DNA of 64,000 nucleotides from Agathobaculum sp. NTUH-O15-33 (GTDB lineage: Bacteria; Bacillota; Clostridia; Oscillospirales; Butyricicoccaceae): contig NZ_CP136187.1 in assembly GCF_033193315.1 (NCBI RefSeq), positions 2,507,501-2,571,500 on the forward strand, in the 5' to 3' direction. Positions within the stretch are counted from its first letter, which is position 1. Each line of letters opens with the position of its first letter. This document shows positions 19,602 through 27,205 of the stretch, in pieces. The position numbers and the translations under genes are program-made. The notes beneath the pieces were generated by a model. It was not told the DNA's origin. It was given only the letters and a program-made list of their open reading frames with translations, and searched no databases.

Positions 19602-20228
19602 TTTCTATCGCCTCTTCTTTCTTTGTCAGGTTTTTATACATCCTATAAAGCTTTTTGCCGTGCCGCAGCAGAATCAGCGCCAGCCGCAGCGGACGGATCG
19701 AACAAAACACCGTGAACGCCCATTCGGTATGGTCCGCATCAAAATCCGCGTCCGCGCTCACGTGATAGTCCTTCATATCAAAAGTATTCTCCAAAAACGG
19801 CGTTACCATGCCGCAAAGAGTAGAAAAATAACCGAGATACAAACCCGTTTTCGCCGCGTCGTCCGTGCCGAATAGCACGCGCACGCGCAGTTTGGATATC
19901 CGAAGGGAATCGCTCGCCTCACCCAGCAGGGTAAACAGCAGATCGATTGCCTGCTCCAGTTCGATTTCGCGCAAATTCAGGCCTTTTTTTTTCGGCGCCG
20001 GCGGCTTTTCCGCGGCGGGCGGCGGCGGTTTTTCCTCCTTTTTTTACGGTGGGGCGGCGGATAAAGAGGAATGCGCACAATGCCGTAGCGCAGATCGATG
20101 GTGATATCTCCGTTTACCCCGGCGGCCTCCACGCCGGTGCGGACCGTGAGCAGCAGCAGGGCAAGTACGAGCACCGCGAGAAGCACGATCAGCACCACGC
20201 GCAGCAGAATCAGAAGGATGCCAGCCAT
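19594..20228 (-). pseudogene. DUF2953 (YtfI-like) protein, frameshifted at a poly-A run
   Basis: Two halves of one DUF2953 protein lie in different frames. The N-terminal half (20228 to a TGA at 19977) has a membrane helix and the LRYGIVRIPLYP block, then an Arg/Lys-rich tail. The C-terminal half (to 19594) has the typical RVRVLFGTDDAAKTGLYLGY core. In the alternate frame, the DNA between an A7 run (20039-20045) and an A9 run (19984-19992) encodes a Lys/Glu/Pro linker (EEKPPPPAAEKPPAPKKKG) leading straight into the second half. One extra A at the A7 run, or a -1 slip there or at the A9 run's A-AAA-AAG, restores a 211-residue protein. Transcriptional slippage, real mutation or assembly error are all possible. 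Confidence 0.75.
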
Positions 20229-20235
20229 CCGTTAT

Positions 20236-20850
20236 TCACTCCGTTTCGTCCGTCCCGGCGGACGGCTGCTCCAGACCGATCTGCCCGTCCACCTCTTGTT
20301 CGGGCGCCGCTTCTTCCAGCCTTAGCTCCATTTGCTCGTTTTCCTCCAAAGAGGGCAGCGCGGGCAATTCGGACAGGCTGGTGAGCGAAAAGGTGCGTAA
20401 AAAGATATCGGTCGTGCGGTACAGGATCGGGCGGCCGGGCACATCCATGCGCCCCGCTTCCTCGATCAGCCCCTTTTCGACAAGGCCCGCGACCGTGCCG
20501 CCCGAATCAACGCCGCGCAGCTGGTCGATGAACGCGCGCGTCACCGGCTGGCGGTAAGCCACGATGGTGAGCACTTCGAGCGCCGCGGGGGAAAGCGAGG
20601 GCGGGCGTCGGCTTTCGGTCACGCGGCGGGCGGCGTCCGCATAAAGGGGGCGGCTGCAAAGCTGTAGCTTGTCCTCCATGCGCAGCAGCATGATGCCGCG
20701 CTGTTCAAAATCATAGGCGTTCGCAAGCTCCTGCGCCGCCTCCAACAGTCGTTCCCGTGTGGTTTCCAGGGCGGCGGCCAGCCGGTCGACCGGCACGGCG
20801 TCGCCCGCGGCGAAAAGCACGGCCTCCAGACCGGCCTCCAGCTCTGTCAT
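20236..20850 (-). CDS. scpB: Segregation and condensation protein B
   Basis: This 204-residue ScpB has two winged-helix domains; the first begins LEAGLEAVLFAAGDAVP and the second contains LSPAALEVLTIVAYRQPVTR, both diagnostic. It binds the ScpA kleisin of the SMC-ScpAB complex that organises the chromosome. It overlaps scpA by 4 bp. The C-terminal 30 residues are acidic. Confidence 0.95.
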   Translation of the reverse strand: MTELEAGLEAVLFAAGDAVPVDRLAAALETTRERLLEAAQELANAYDFEQRGIMLLRMEDKLQLCSRPLYADAARRVTESRRPPSLSPAALEVLTIVAYRQPVTRAFIDQLRGVDSGGTVAGLVEKGLIEEAGRMDVPGRPILYRTTDIFLRTFSLTSLSELPALPSLEENEQMELRLEEAAPEQEVDGQIGLEQPSAGTDETE

Positions 20851-21569
20851 ACAGTTTCCTTCTCCTTATCTGTGGCGAGCGTCAGCTCCAAGTCTTCCCC
20901 GTCGCCCTCCAGCAAGACGCGCTTGGTTTTGGACAGCTCCAATACAGCCAAAAATGTCGCGACGATCTCCGAGCGGTTCTTTGCATCGTCGAACAGGCGC
21001 TGGAATCGCACCCGCGCCGACCCAAAAAAGCGCTTTAAGATAGCGGTGATCCGCGTGGATACCGGCACCGGCTCGTGGCCGACGATGCCGCTGAACGCGT
21101 TCGCCGAAGGCGGCATGCGCCGTTCGGCTTTTTGCAGCATGCGGTTTGCCGCGCGCACCAGATCGCTCACCGAATGGCGATATTCGCGCACAGGCGCGCC
21201 GGGCAGCGTTTCCGGGGATTTGACAAAAATATCGCGCCCAAATTCGCTTTTGGACTTTAAGACCGGCGCGATCTCTTTCATGCGCTGATATTCGAGCAGC
21301 ATTTCGACCAGACCGGCGCGCGGGTCCTCTTCCTCTTCTTCCTCGTGCTTTGGCAGCAGCATTTTGGATTTGATATACACGAGCTGCGCCGCCATCGCAA
21401 CGAAATCACCCGCCACATCCATGTCCATGACGTGCGCATCGTGCAGCACGGCAAGGTACTGGTCCAGAATCTCGGCGATCGGGATATCGTAGATGCTCAC
21501 CTTGTTTTTCGCGATCAGGTGCAGCAGCAGGTCGAGCGGCCCGTCGAAATTTTCTAAATGAAAATCCAT
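20847..21569 (-). CDS. scpA: Segregation and condensation protein A
   Basis: This 240-residue kleisin bridges the SMC heads. The N-terminus shows FDGPLDLLLHLI and the segment IAEILDQYLAVL, the family signature, and the C-terminal winged helix contains IVATFLAVLELSK. A Glu-rich linker (EEEEEED) lies near residue 78. It sits between the site-2 protease gene and scpB. Confidence 0.95.
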   Translation of the reverse strand: MDFHLENFDGPLDLLLHLIAKNKVSIYDIPIAEILDQYLAVLHDAHVMDMDVAGDFVAMAAQLVYIKSKMLLPKHEEEEEEDPRAGLVEMLLEYQRMKEIAPVLKSKSEFGRDIFVKSPETLPGAPVREYRHSVSDLVRAANRMLQKAERRMPPSANAFSGIVGHEPVPVSTRITAILKRFFGSARVRFQRLFDDAKNRSEIVATFLAVLELSKTKRVLLEGDGEDLELTLATDKEKETV

Positions 21570-21573
21570 GTTT

Positions 21574-22233
21574 TCACCCGATCAAGACGCTCATCAAATT
21601 CCAAGCAAGGTTCTGCACCCACAGATTGACCCCACCGATGAGGAAATCGAGCCAGCCGAACCAAAGCGCGGCAATGAACACGATCAGGATGATGGACTGA
21701 TATTTTTGCAGCTTGAGCGACCAAGAGAACGGCAAAAAAGCATCGACCACACGCGAACCGTCCAGCGGGTGGATCGGGATCAGGTTGAACACGCCCAGAC
21801 CGACCGACATGCTGGCAACGATACGGCAAAACAGCAAAATGGCGATTTGAAGCGCGCCCAGCTGCATTGTCCCCAGCCAGAGGTACAGGCAATAGAACAC
21901 AAACGCGGTCAGCAAATTCGACGCCGGGCCAGCCAGCGCGGTCGCCGCCATGCCGAAGCGGCGGTTTTTAAAGTTTGAAATATTGACCGGCACCGGGCGC
22001 GCCCAGCCGAAGCCAAATAAGATCAGGCACAAAAAACCGAACGGGTCGATATGCGCCAAGGGGGAAAGCGTCAACCGGCCCGCAGCCTTGGCGGTACGGT
22101 CGCCCAAAAGGCTCGCCATGCCGCCATGCGCGGCTTCGTGCACGGTCAGACACAGCACAACGGCCGGCAGCGACAGCGCCAAATAGATCAGCGCCGTGCG
22201 CAAATCGCCGATACGCAAAGCATTCCAAAGCAA
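21574..22233 (-). CDS. Site-2 protease family zinc metalloprotease (M50)
   Basis: This membrane protein of about 219 residues has the zinc motif HEAAH (His32, Glu33, His36) within the first helices and the second motif NLIPIHPLDGSRVVDAF (Asp ligand) near residue 160; five or six hydrophobic segments are visible. The start is set at TTG 22233 because GGAGGAACC precedes it, giving the usual family length; a longer frame reaching 22347 has no ribosome site. Rhomboid-like intramembrane cleavage of a regulator is the family role, with unknown substrate here. The gene precedes scpA, as in many Firmicutes. Confidence 0.85.
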   Translation of the reverse strand: MLWNALRIGDLRTALIYLALSLPAVVLCLTVHEAAHGGMASLLGDRTAKAAGRLTLSPLAHIDPFGFLCLILFGFGWARPVPVNISNFKNRRFGMAATALAGPASNLLTAFVFYCLYLWLGTMQLGALQIAILLFCRIVASMSVGLGVFNLIPIHPLDGSRVVDAFLPFSWSLKLQKYQSIILIVFIAALWFGWLDFLIGGVNLWVQNLAWNLMSVLIG

Positions 22234-22382
22234 AATAGGTTCCTCCAACGATAGTAATACAACATATAGTATACCTGCTTTTGCCCATAAAAACAAGCAT
22301 TTCCTAGGGTCCGCCCAAAACTTTGGCAATCCATGATAAGCTTGCAAAACTTCTCTTGCGCCGCTAGGGAGATTGTGATAGA

Positions 22383-22409
22383 ATTAATTAAACCGATAGT
22401 TCAATTAAT
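22383..22409. promoter_or_regulatory. Palindromic operator, probable TetR autoregulatory site
   Basis: ATTAATT-A-AAC...GTT-C-AATTAAT is a 27-bp imperfect palindrome with 10 of 11 arm bases matching. It overlaps a possible promoter (TTGTGA at 22373-22378 and ATAGTT at 22396-22401, 17-bp spacer) 210 bp upstream of the tetR gene. Confidence 0.6.
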
Positions 22410-22418
22410 TTACAGTGC

Positions 22419-22598
22419 GTCAAAGAACCCCTCGCGCCGCAGCGCGCAATAAAATTGAAAGTTGAAGCTTTGCTTCAATTTGACCAAAAACCGGGAGCAT
22501 GTATCTCGGTTTTTGAACAAACCGGCGGCGAAGTGTGCCCAAAGGGCGCGCGCCAGAGCCGGAATTCTCGATCGAAATGGGGCTTTGTTTCGATCGAC
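22419..22598 (+). repeat. Structured intergenic element, copy A
   Basis: The element starts GTCAAAG and ends GATCGAC. Hairpins in order: CGCGC-CGCA-GCGCG; TTGAAGC-ttt-GCTTCAA; the core CAAAAACCG, 13-nt loop GGAGCATGTATCT, CGGTTTTTG (22485-22515); GTGTGCCC-aaa-GGGCGCGC; and a terminal TCGATCGAAA...TTTCGATCGA stem. Copy B at 57418-57595 (opposite strand) shares every block. It lies in the probable 5' leader of tetR. Confidence 0.8.
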
Positions 22599-22622
22599 AT
22601 TTAATTAATTCTGGAGGAGCGC

Positions 22623-23264
22623 ATGGGCCGAAGAAAGAAGGAACCGGAAAGCGTGCACCGCGACAACATCGCCGCGGCCGCGGAACGCCTGTTTGCCGCT
22701 AAAGGCATAACCGCAACCACCATGGATGATATCGCGAAGCAGGCCGGATACAGCAAGGCTACCTTATATGTGTATTTTACAAACAAGGAAGAGATTGTTG
22801 GGCTGCTGGTGCTGAAAAGCATGAAAATGCTTCGCGCCGTTCTGCACGAGGCCGTATCCGCACCGGCCGCGACCAAGGAAAAGTATGAGCGGCTCTGTCA
22901 CGCCTTGGCGCAATATCAGGCGCAATACCCGCTTTACTTTTCGCTTGCATTGGGAGAGATCAATATTGATTTTGACAAAAAGGATCACCTCCCCGTAGAG
23001 AGAGAAACGTTCGAGGTCGGCGAGCAGATCAACGCCGAAATCGTTCAGTTTCTCCGGTCCGGCATAGAAGCGGGGGCGCTTTTGCCGGACATTCCGGTTT
23101 TGCCCACGGTTTTTCTATTTTGGGCTTCTTTGTCCGGCGTTATACAAATGGCGGCGCATAAGAGGGCCTATATTGAACAAGCAATGGGCCAAACGAAGGA
23201 ACAATTTCTAACATACGGCTTCGACAGGCTCTACCGGCTGATCGCAAGGGAGGACAAAGAATGA
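22623..23264 (+). CDS. TetR/AcrR family transcriptional regulator
   Basis: This 213-residue repressor has the TetR helix-turn-helix at about residues 15-60 (AAERLFAAKGITATTMDDIA and YSKATLYVYFTNKEEI) and a variable ligand-binding C-terminus. GGAGGAGC precedes the ATG. It overlaps the downstream flavodoxin-like gene by 4 bp, so both are probably controlled by this protein through the palindrome at 22383-22409 (inference). The ligand is unknown. Confidence 0.92.
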   Translation: MGRRKKEPESVHRDNIAAAAERLFAAKGITATTMDDIAKQAGYSKATLYVYFTNKEEIVGLLVLKSMKMLRAVLHEAVSAPAATKEKYERLCHALAQYQAQYPLYFSLALGEINIDFDKKDHLPVERETFEVGEQINAEIVQFLRSGIEAGALLPDIPVLPTVFLFWASLSGVIQMAAHKRAYIEQAMGQTKEQFLTYGFDRLYRLIAREDKE

Positions 23265-23830
23265 GAAAAAAGCTGCTTGCGCTCTTGGGCAGCCCGCATG
23301 ATCACGGCTCGACGGCGGCCATGCTGGATCGCGCCGTACACGCCGCTGCCGCGCACGGGTGGGAAGTCACCACCGTGCGGCTGTACCAAAAACAGCTCGC
23401 CTATTGTAAGGGCTGCCGGGTCTGCGCCCAAACCAGAACCTGTGTCATAGACGATGATATCCAAGAGATCGCCGCGCTGCTGCGAACCTGCGACCGGGTC
23501 GTATTGGCCGCGCCCACCTATTGGGCAAACGTACCGGCTAACGTAAAAAACCTGTTTGACCGGCTGCTTGGCACGGCGATGGAGGAGACCGCAACCTTCC
23601 CCCGCCCGCGCCTATCCGCGGAACAAGAATACTTACTCTTGACCGCCTGCAATACCCCCTTCCCCTTTTCGTGGCTGTGCGGGCAAAGCAGCGGCGCTTT
23701 ACGCGCCATGCATGAATTTTTCAAAACCGCGGGCATGAAGCGTATAGGAAGCGCCGTTTTCTCGGGCGCGAAAGGCAGCGCCGCATTGCCGCGCAGAACC
23801 GAGAAAAAGATCGAACGGTTTTTCCGCTAA
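23261..23830 (+). CDS. Flavodoxin-fold NAD(P)H-dependent FMN reductase
   Basis: This 189-residue protein has the flavodoxin-like fold of NADPH-dependent FMN reductases: an N-terminal LLALLGSPHDHGSTAAMLDR phosphate-binding loop, a CKGCRVCAQTRTC cysteine block near residue 48, and APTYWANVPANVKNLFDR, the flavin-binding segment. The cysteine block is shared with iron-sulfur flavoprotein-like reductases, so a bound cluster or redox cysteines are possible. It is translationally coupled to tetR, which suggests a quinone, nitro-compound or other electrophile detoxification role (inference). Confidence 0.85.
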   Translation: MRKKLLALLGSPHDHGSTAAMLDRAVHAAAAHGWEVTTVRLYQKQLAYCKGCRVCAQTRTCVIDDDIQEIAALLRTCDRVVLAAPTYWANVPANVKNLFDRLLGTAMEETATFPRPRLSAEQEYLLLTACNTPFPFSWLCGQSSGALRAMHEFFKTAGMKRIGSAVFSGAKGSAALPRRTEKKIERFFR

Positions 23831-23848
23831 CTATCATAGAAGGCTAAA

Positions 23849-23887
23849 AACGCGTACGCTTTCCGACTGGATGAAAGCGTACGCGTT
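23849..23887. terminator. Bidirectional terminator
   Basis: AACGCGTACGCTTTC and its perfect complement form a 15-bp stem between the convergent flavodoxin-like and Gfo/Idh genes. Confidence 0.8.
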
Positions 23888-23902
23888 GCTTTTGCCGTGG
23901 AA

Positions 23903-24982
23903 TCAAAGCCTCGCGGGGCGGCGGCAGGCGGTCCCTAGGGTTACAAACCGCTCTTCCCCGGCGCTTGTCAGAAAAGCGTGCAGGATTTCTAGGGTGTGCA
24001 GCGCCAATTCCCCGCTCGCCCGGTGCGGGCGCCCCTCCCGGATTGCCTCCGCCATATCGAGCAGGCCGATACCGCGGCAGTTTTCGGTATGCCCATAGGT
24101 CAGCGGCACTTCGCGAAAGACGCTTTCCCGCGCGCGCAGCAGACAGACCGGCCCGCCAAAGGTATCCGGATCAGGCACGCGCAGCGTGCCCTCGGTTCCG
24201 TATATCTCAAGGAACGGCAGCCCATGCCCCCATACGTCAAAGCTATGCAGAACCGTCGCCAGCACGCCGTTTTGAAACCGGATCGTCCCGGTCACATGAG
24301 TAGGCGTTCCGACCGAAAACATCTCTCCCGCATGCGGCCCGGGGCAGGTGCAGGTGCGCGTGTCAAACCCCTTTGCCGTCATTGCGCAAACGGAGCGCGC
24401 GGGCCCCAGCAGATGGATCAGCGCCGTCATATAGTAAGGCCCGTAGTCCAGCAGGGGTCCCGCGCCGGGCTGATACAAAAACGCCGGGTTGGGGTGCTCG
24501 TGCTCCGGCCCGTGCCATGCCAAAAACGCACAGGCTGCAAGGGGACGGCCGATCTCCCCCTGATCGAGCAGCTGGCGGCAGGTCTGCAAGCCGCCGCCCA
24601 GAAAGGTATCCGGCGCGCAGCCGATGCGCAGGTTCCGTTCCCGCGCGAGCCGCAACAGCTCCCGCGCCTGTTCCGGCGTTCCTCCAAGCGGTTTTTCCGA
24701 ATAAACATGCTTGCCCGCCAAAAGCGCGCGGCGGTTGATTATATCGTGCGCCGCCGGGGCGGTCAAATCGAGCACCAGATCGATCGACGGATCGGCCAAC
24801 AGCTCGTCGATGGTCATCACCCTTGGGATATGGTGCTTTTCCGCCGCCGCGCGGGCCGCTTCGATATGCCGGTTCGCGCAGGCTGTCAGACAAACGGAAT
24901 CCCGCTCCCCCGCAAGGTTTTTAAAATAAATATCGCTGACGTCGCCGCAACCGATCACGCCGACGTTTACCCGGTTAAGCAT
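23903..24982 (-). CDS. Gfo/Idh/MocA family oxidoreductase
   Basis: This 359-residue NAD(P)-dependent dehydrogenase begins with the Rossmann fold (VNVGVIGCGDVSDIYFKNLA), has YSEKPLG, the family's Glu-Lys-Pro motif with catalytic Lys near residue 97, and a C-terminal substrate domain. Family members oxidise or reduce sugars and cyclitols. The start is ATG 24982 behind GGAGCGGGAGA. It is the last gene of the ABC-transporter operon, about 65 bp after the zinc dehydrogenase, pointing to catabolism of the imported sugar or polyol. Confidence 0.88.
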   Translation of the reverse strand: MLNRVNVGVIGCGDVSDIYFKNLAGERDSVCLTACANRHIEAARAAAEKHHIPRVMTIDELLADPSIDLVLDLTAPAAHDIINRRALLAGKHVYSEKPLGGTPEQARELLRLARERNLRIGCAPDTFLGGGLQTCRQLLDQGEIGRPLAACAFLAWHGPEHEHPNPAFLYQPGAGPLLDYGPYYMTALIHLLGPARSVCAMTAKGFDTRTCTCPGPHAGEMFSVGTPTHVTGTIRFQNGVLATVLHSFDVWGHGLPFLEIYGTEGTLRVPDPDTFGGPVCLLRARESVFREVPLTYGHTENCRGIGLLDMAEAIREGRPHRASGELALHTLEILHAFLTSAGEERFVTLGTACRRPARL

Positions 24983-25046
24983 TCTCCCGCTCCTTTCCAA
25001 AAGAGGACCGGCCCGGTGTGAAGAAGCCGGGCCGGCCGAAAGTTTT

Positions 25047-26057
25047 TTATTTTACTTCGATCACGGTTTTAACCGATTTAGCCGCGGCCATCTGGTCGAT
25101 GCCGTACTTGGTTTGCTCGAGCGGAACGCGCAGCGTGACCAGTTTCTCCACGGGGATCCTGTGATTTTCAATGATGTCGACCGCCTGCGGGAAGGTGCCC
25201 TTGGTGATATAGGCGCCGACGATCTGCAGCTCCTTAAAGACGATCTCCACCTGATGTACCGTGGGCTGTGCAACGGTATTGATGCCGAACAGCACGATCG
25301 TGCCGCCCTTTTTCGCGGCCAAGATCGCGGTATCCAGCAGTACGCCCACCGCGTCCACCACGATATCCGCGCCAATCCCGGTCTTCTCCATCAGAAATGC
25401 CGGCACATCCTGCTTCATCGGGTTTACCGTGTAGGTCGCGCCCAGTTCCGCGGCAAAGCGCAAGCGCTCCTCGTTGGTGTCGCTCACGCAAACGTCCGCG
25501 CCCATGGCCTGATACAGCATCATATACAGCATGCCGATCGGTCCCGCGCCCAGAATGAGCACAGTCTCGCCCGGATGCGCGCGCGCCTTGTTGGTGCCGT
25601 TGAGCACGCAGGCCAGCGGTTCGGCCATGGCGGCGATATGCGCGGGCACCTCGGCCGAGATCTTGTACACCATCCGTTCCGGGATACAGGCAAACTCAGC
25701 CATTACGCCGTCGATGCTGTCGCCGATGTGCTGAAAATTCTCACAGAGGTTGATGTGGCCCGTCCTGCAGTAGTGACACTTGCCGCACCAGATATTCGGA
25801 TGAATGACCACATGATCACCCACCGCGACGCCCGTGACGTCCGAACCAACCCCGACAACCTTGCCCGTGCCCTCATGGCCTAGAATCAGTCCCTTTTTAA
25901 ACTCGTAGAGCGGCGGAACCGCGAGCGCCCGGATATCGGTGCCGCACACGCCGATGGCGTGGATTTCAATCAATACGTCGTCCGGATTTTTCACCTCGGG
26001 CTTTGGTACGTCCTTTACCTCGAGACAGCCGGAGCCTTGAAACAGAGCAGCCTTCAT
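25047..26057 (-). CDS. Zinc-dependent alcohol/polyol dehydrogenase (MDR family)
   Basis: This 336-residue medium-chain dehydrogenase has catalytic-zinc residues Cys38 (GVCGTD), His61 and Glu62 (GHEGTG), the structural-zinc cysteines 91, 94, 97 and 105 (CGKCHYCRTG), and a Rossmann segment (VLILGAGPIGMLYM). The pattern is that of sorbitol, galactitol-1-phosphate or threonine dehydrogenases. Its position directly after a ribose-type permease suggests NAD-linked oxidation of a sugar or sugar alcohol. The exact substrate is not evident. Confidence 0.88.
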   Translation of the reverse strand: MKAALFQGSGCLEVKDVPKPEVKNPDDVLIEIHAIGVCGTDIRALAVPPLYEFKKGLILGHEGTGKVVGVGSDVTGVAVGDHVVIHPNIWCGKCHYCRTGHINLCENFQHIGDSIDGVMAEFACIPERMVYKISAEVPAHIAAMAEPLACVLNGTNKARAHPGETVLILGAGPIGMLYMMLYQAMGADVCVSDTNEERLRFAAELGATYTVNPMKQDVPAFLMEKTGIGADIVVDAVGVLLDTAILAAKKGGTIVLFGINTVAQPTVHQVEIVFKELQIVGAYITKGTFPQAVDIIENHRIPVEKLVTLRVPLEQTKYGIDQMAAAKSVKTVIEVK

Positions 26058-26096
26058 AACTGATAAGCCTCCTTTTGGGTTTCAGCATCTTGCGCC

Positions 26097-27203
26097 TTAC
26101 GCGCCCTTCTTGTTTTTAAACTGCGTATCAACGATCACGGCGACCAGAATGATAAGCCCCTTGAAAATATTCTGGAAGTCCGAAGAAACGTTGAGCAGCG
26201 ACAGCAGATTTGCCAGCACGCCGATGAGCAGCACGCCGATGATGGTGCCGCCGATGTTGCCGATGCCGCCCGACAGGCTGGTGCCGCCGATGACGGTGGC
26301 GGCAATCGCGTCCATCTCCGCGCTTTGGCCCGCGGTGGGCACGCCGCTCTTGAGCTTGGCCGCGATCAGCAGGCCGCCGAGCACCGCGCAGAAGCAGGCG
26401 CACGCATGGCCCTGCATAATGGTGCGGTCCACGTTGATGCCGGCCATTTTGGCCACGTCCTTATTGCCGCCGACCGCGTAAATGCGGCGGCCGAACGCCG
26501 TATGGTTGAGCAGGAAATAGGTCAGCAGCAGCATGACGCCTAAGTACAGAATCTGGCAGTTCATAAAGCCCGTCGATATGACCAGATAGGCCATGTACGC
26601 CTCAATGATGAGGTACAGCGCGGCAAACAGCACGGCGTTCGCCGTCGACGTTTTCTGCTGGCGAATCTTTTTCAGGCAGGAAAGCACGATAAAAACCGCG
26701 ATTACCGCCAAAATGGCGAGCACGACCTGATACGGCACCCTGCCGGAACCGAAGATATCCAAAAAGCCCTGCTGGCTGATGGGCAGGTTGGCCGCGCCGG
26801 TAATGGCGAGCGCCGCGCCGCGAAAGCCGGTCAGACCGGCCAGCGTGGCGATAAAGGCGGGGATTTGAAATTTTGCAATGATTGCGCCAATGCCGTAGCC
26901 GAGCGCCGCCGCGCCGACCAAAAGGATCAGCACCGCGAAATACCACGGCATGTGCTGCATCAGAACCGCGGCCAACACGCCCGTCAGGCCGAAGAGCGAG
27001 CCGACCGTCAGGTCGATACCGCCCAAAAGGATCGCAAACATCGCGCCGCAGGAAGCCACGCCGTTGGTGCAGATCTGCCGAAGCACATTAAGGATATTGA
27101 CCGGTTTTAGGAACGTGCCGCTGAGGATGGCCGAGATCACGATCAGAACGACCAATGCAATCAGCGAGGTAAACTTGGATACATCGATATTTCGTTTCCT
27201 CAT
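26097..27203 (-). CDS. Sugar ABC transporter permease (RbsC/XylH family)
   Basis: This 368-residue membrane protein has eight to ten hydrophobic segments and the BPD-type block GGIDLTVGSLFGLTGVLAA near residue 63, with GGTSLSGGIGNIGGT, typical of this permease family, near residue 297. It forms the channel for the carbohydrate importer with the ATPase two bases upstream. A ribose-like or polyol substrate is inferred from the family. Confidence 0.92.
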   Translation of the reverse strand: MRKRNIDVSKFTSLIALVVLIVISAILSGTFLKPVNILNVLRQICTNGVASCGAMFAILLGGIDLTVGSLFGLTGVLAAVLMQHMPWYFAVLILLVGAAALGYGIGAIIAKFQIPAFIATLAGLTGFRGAALAITGAANLPISQQGFLDIFGSGRVPYQVVLAILAVIAVFIVLSCLKKIRQQKTSTANAVLFAALYLIIEAYMAYLVISTGFMNCQILYLGVMLLLTYFLLNHTAFGRRIYAVGGNKDVAKMAGINVDRTIMQGHACACFCAVLGGLLIAAKLKSGVPTAGQSAEMDAIAATVIGGTSLSGGIGNIGGTIIGVLLIGVLANLLSLLNVSSDFQNIFKGLIILVAVIVDTQFKNKKGA

Positions 27204-27205
27204 GT

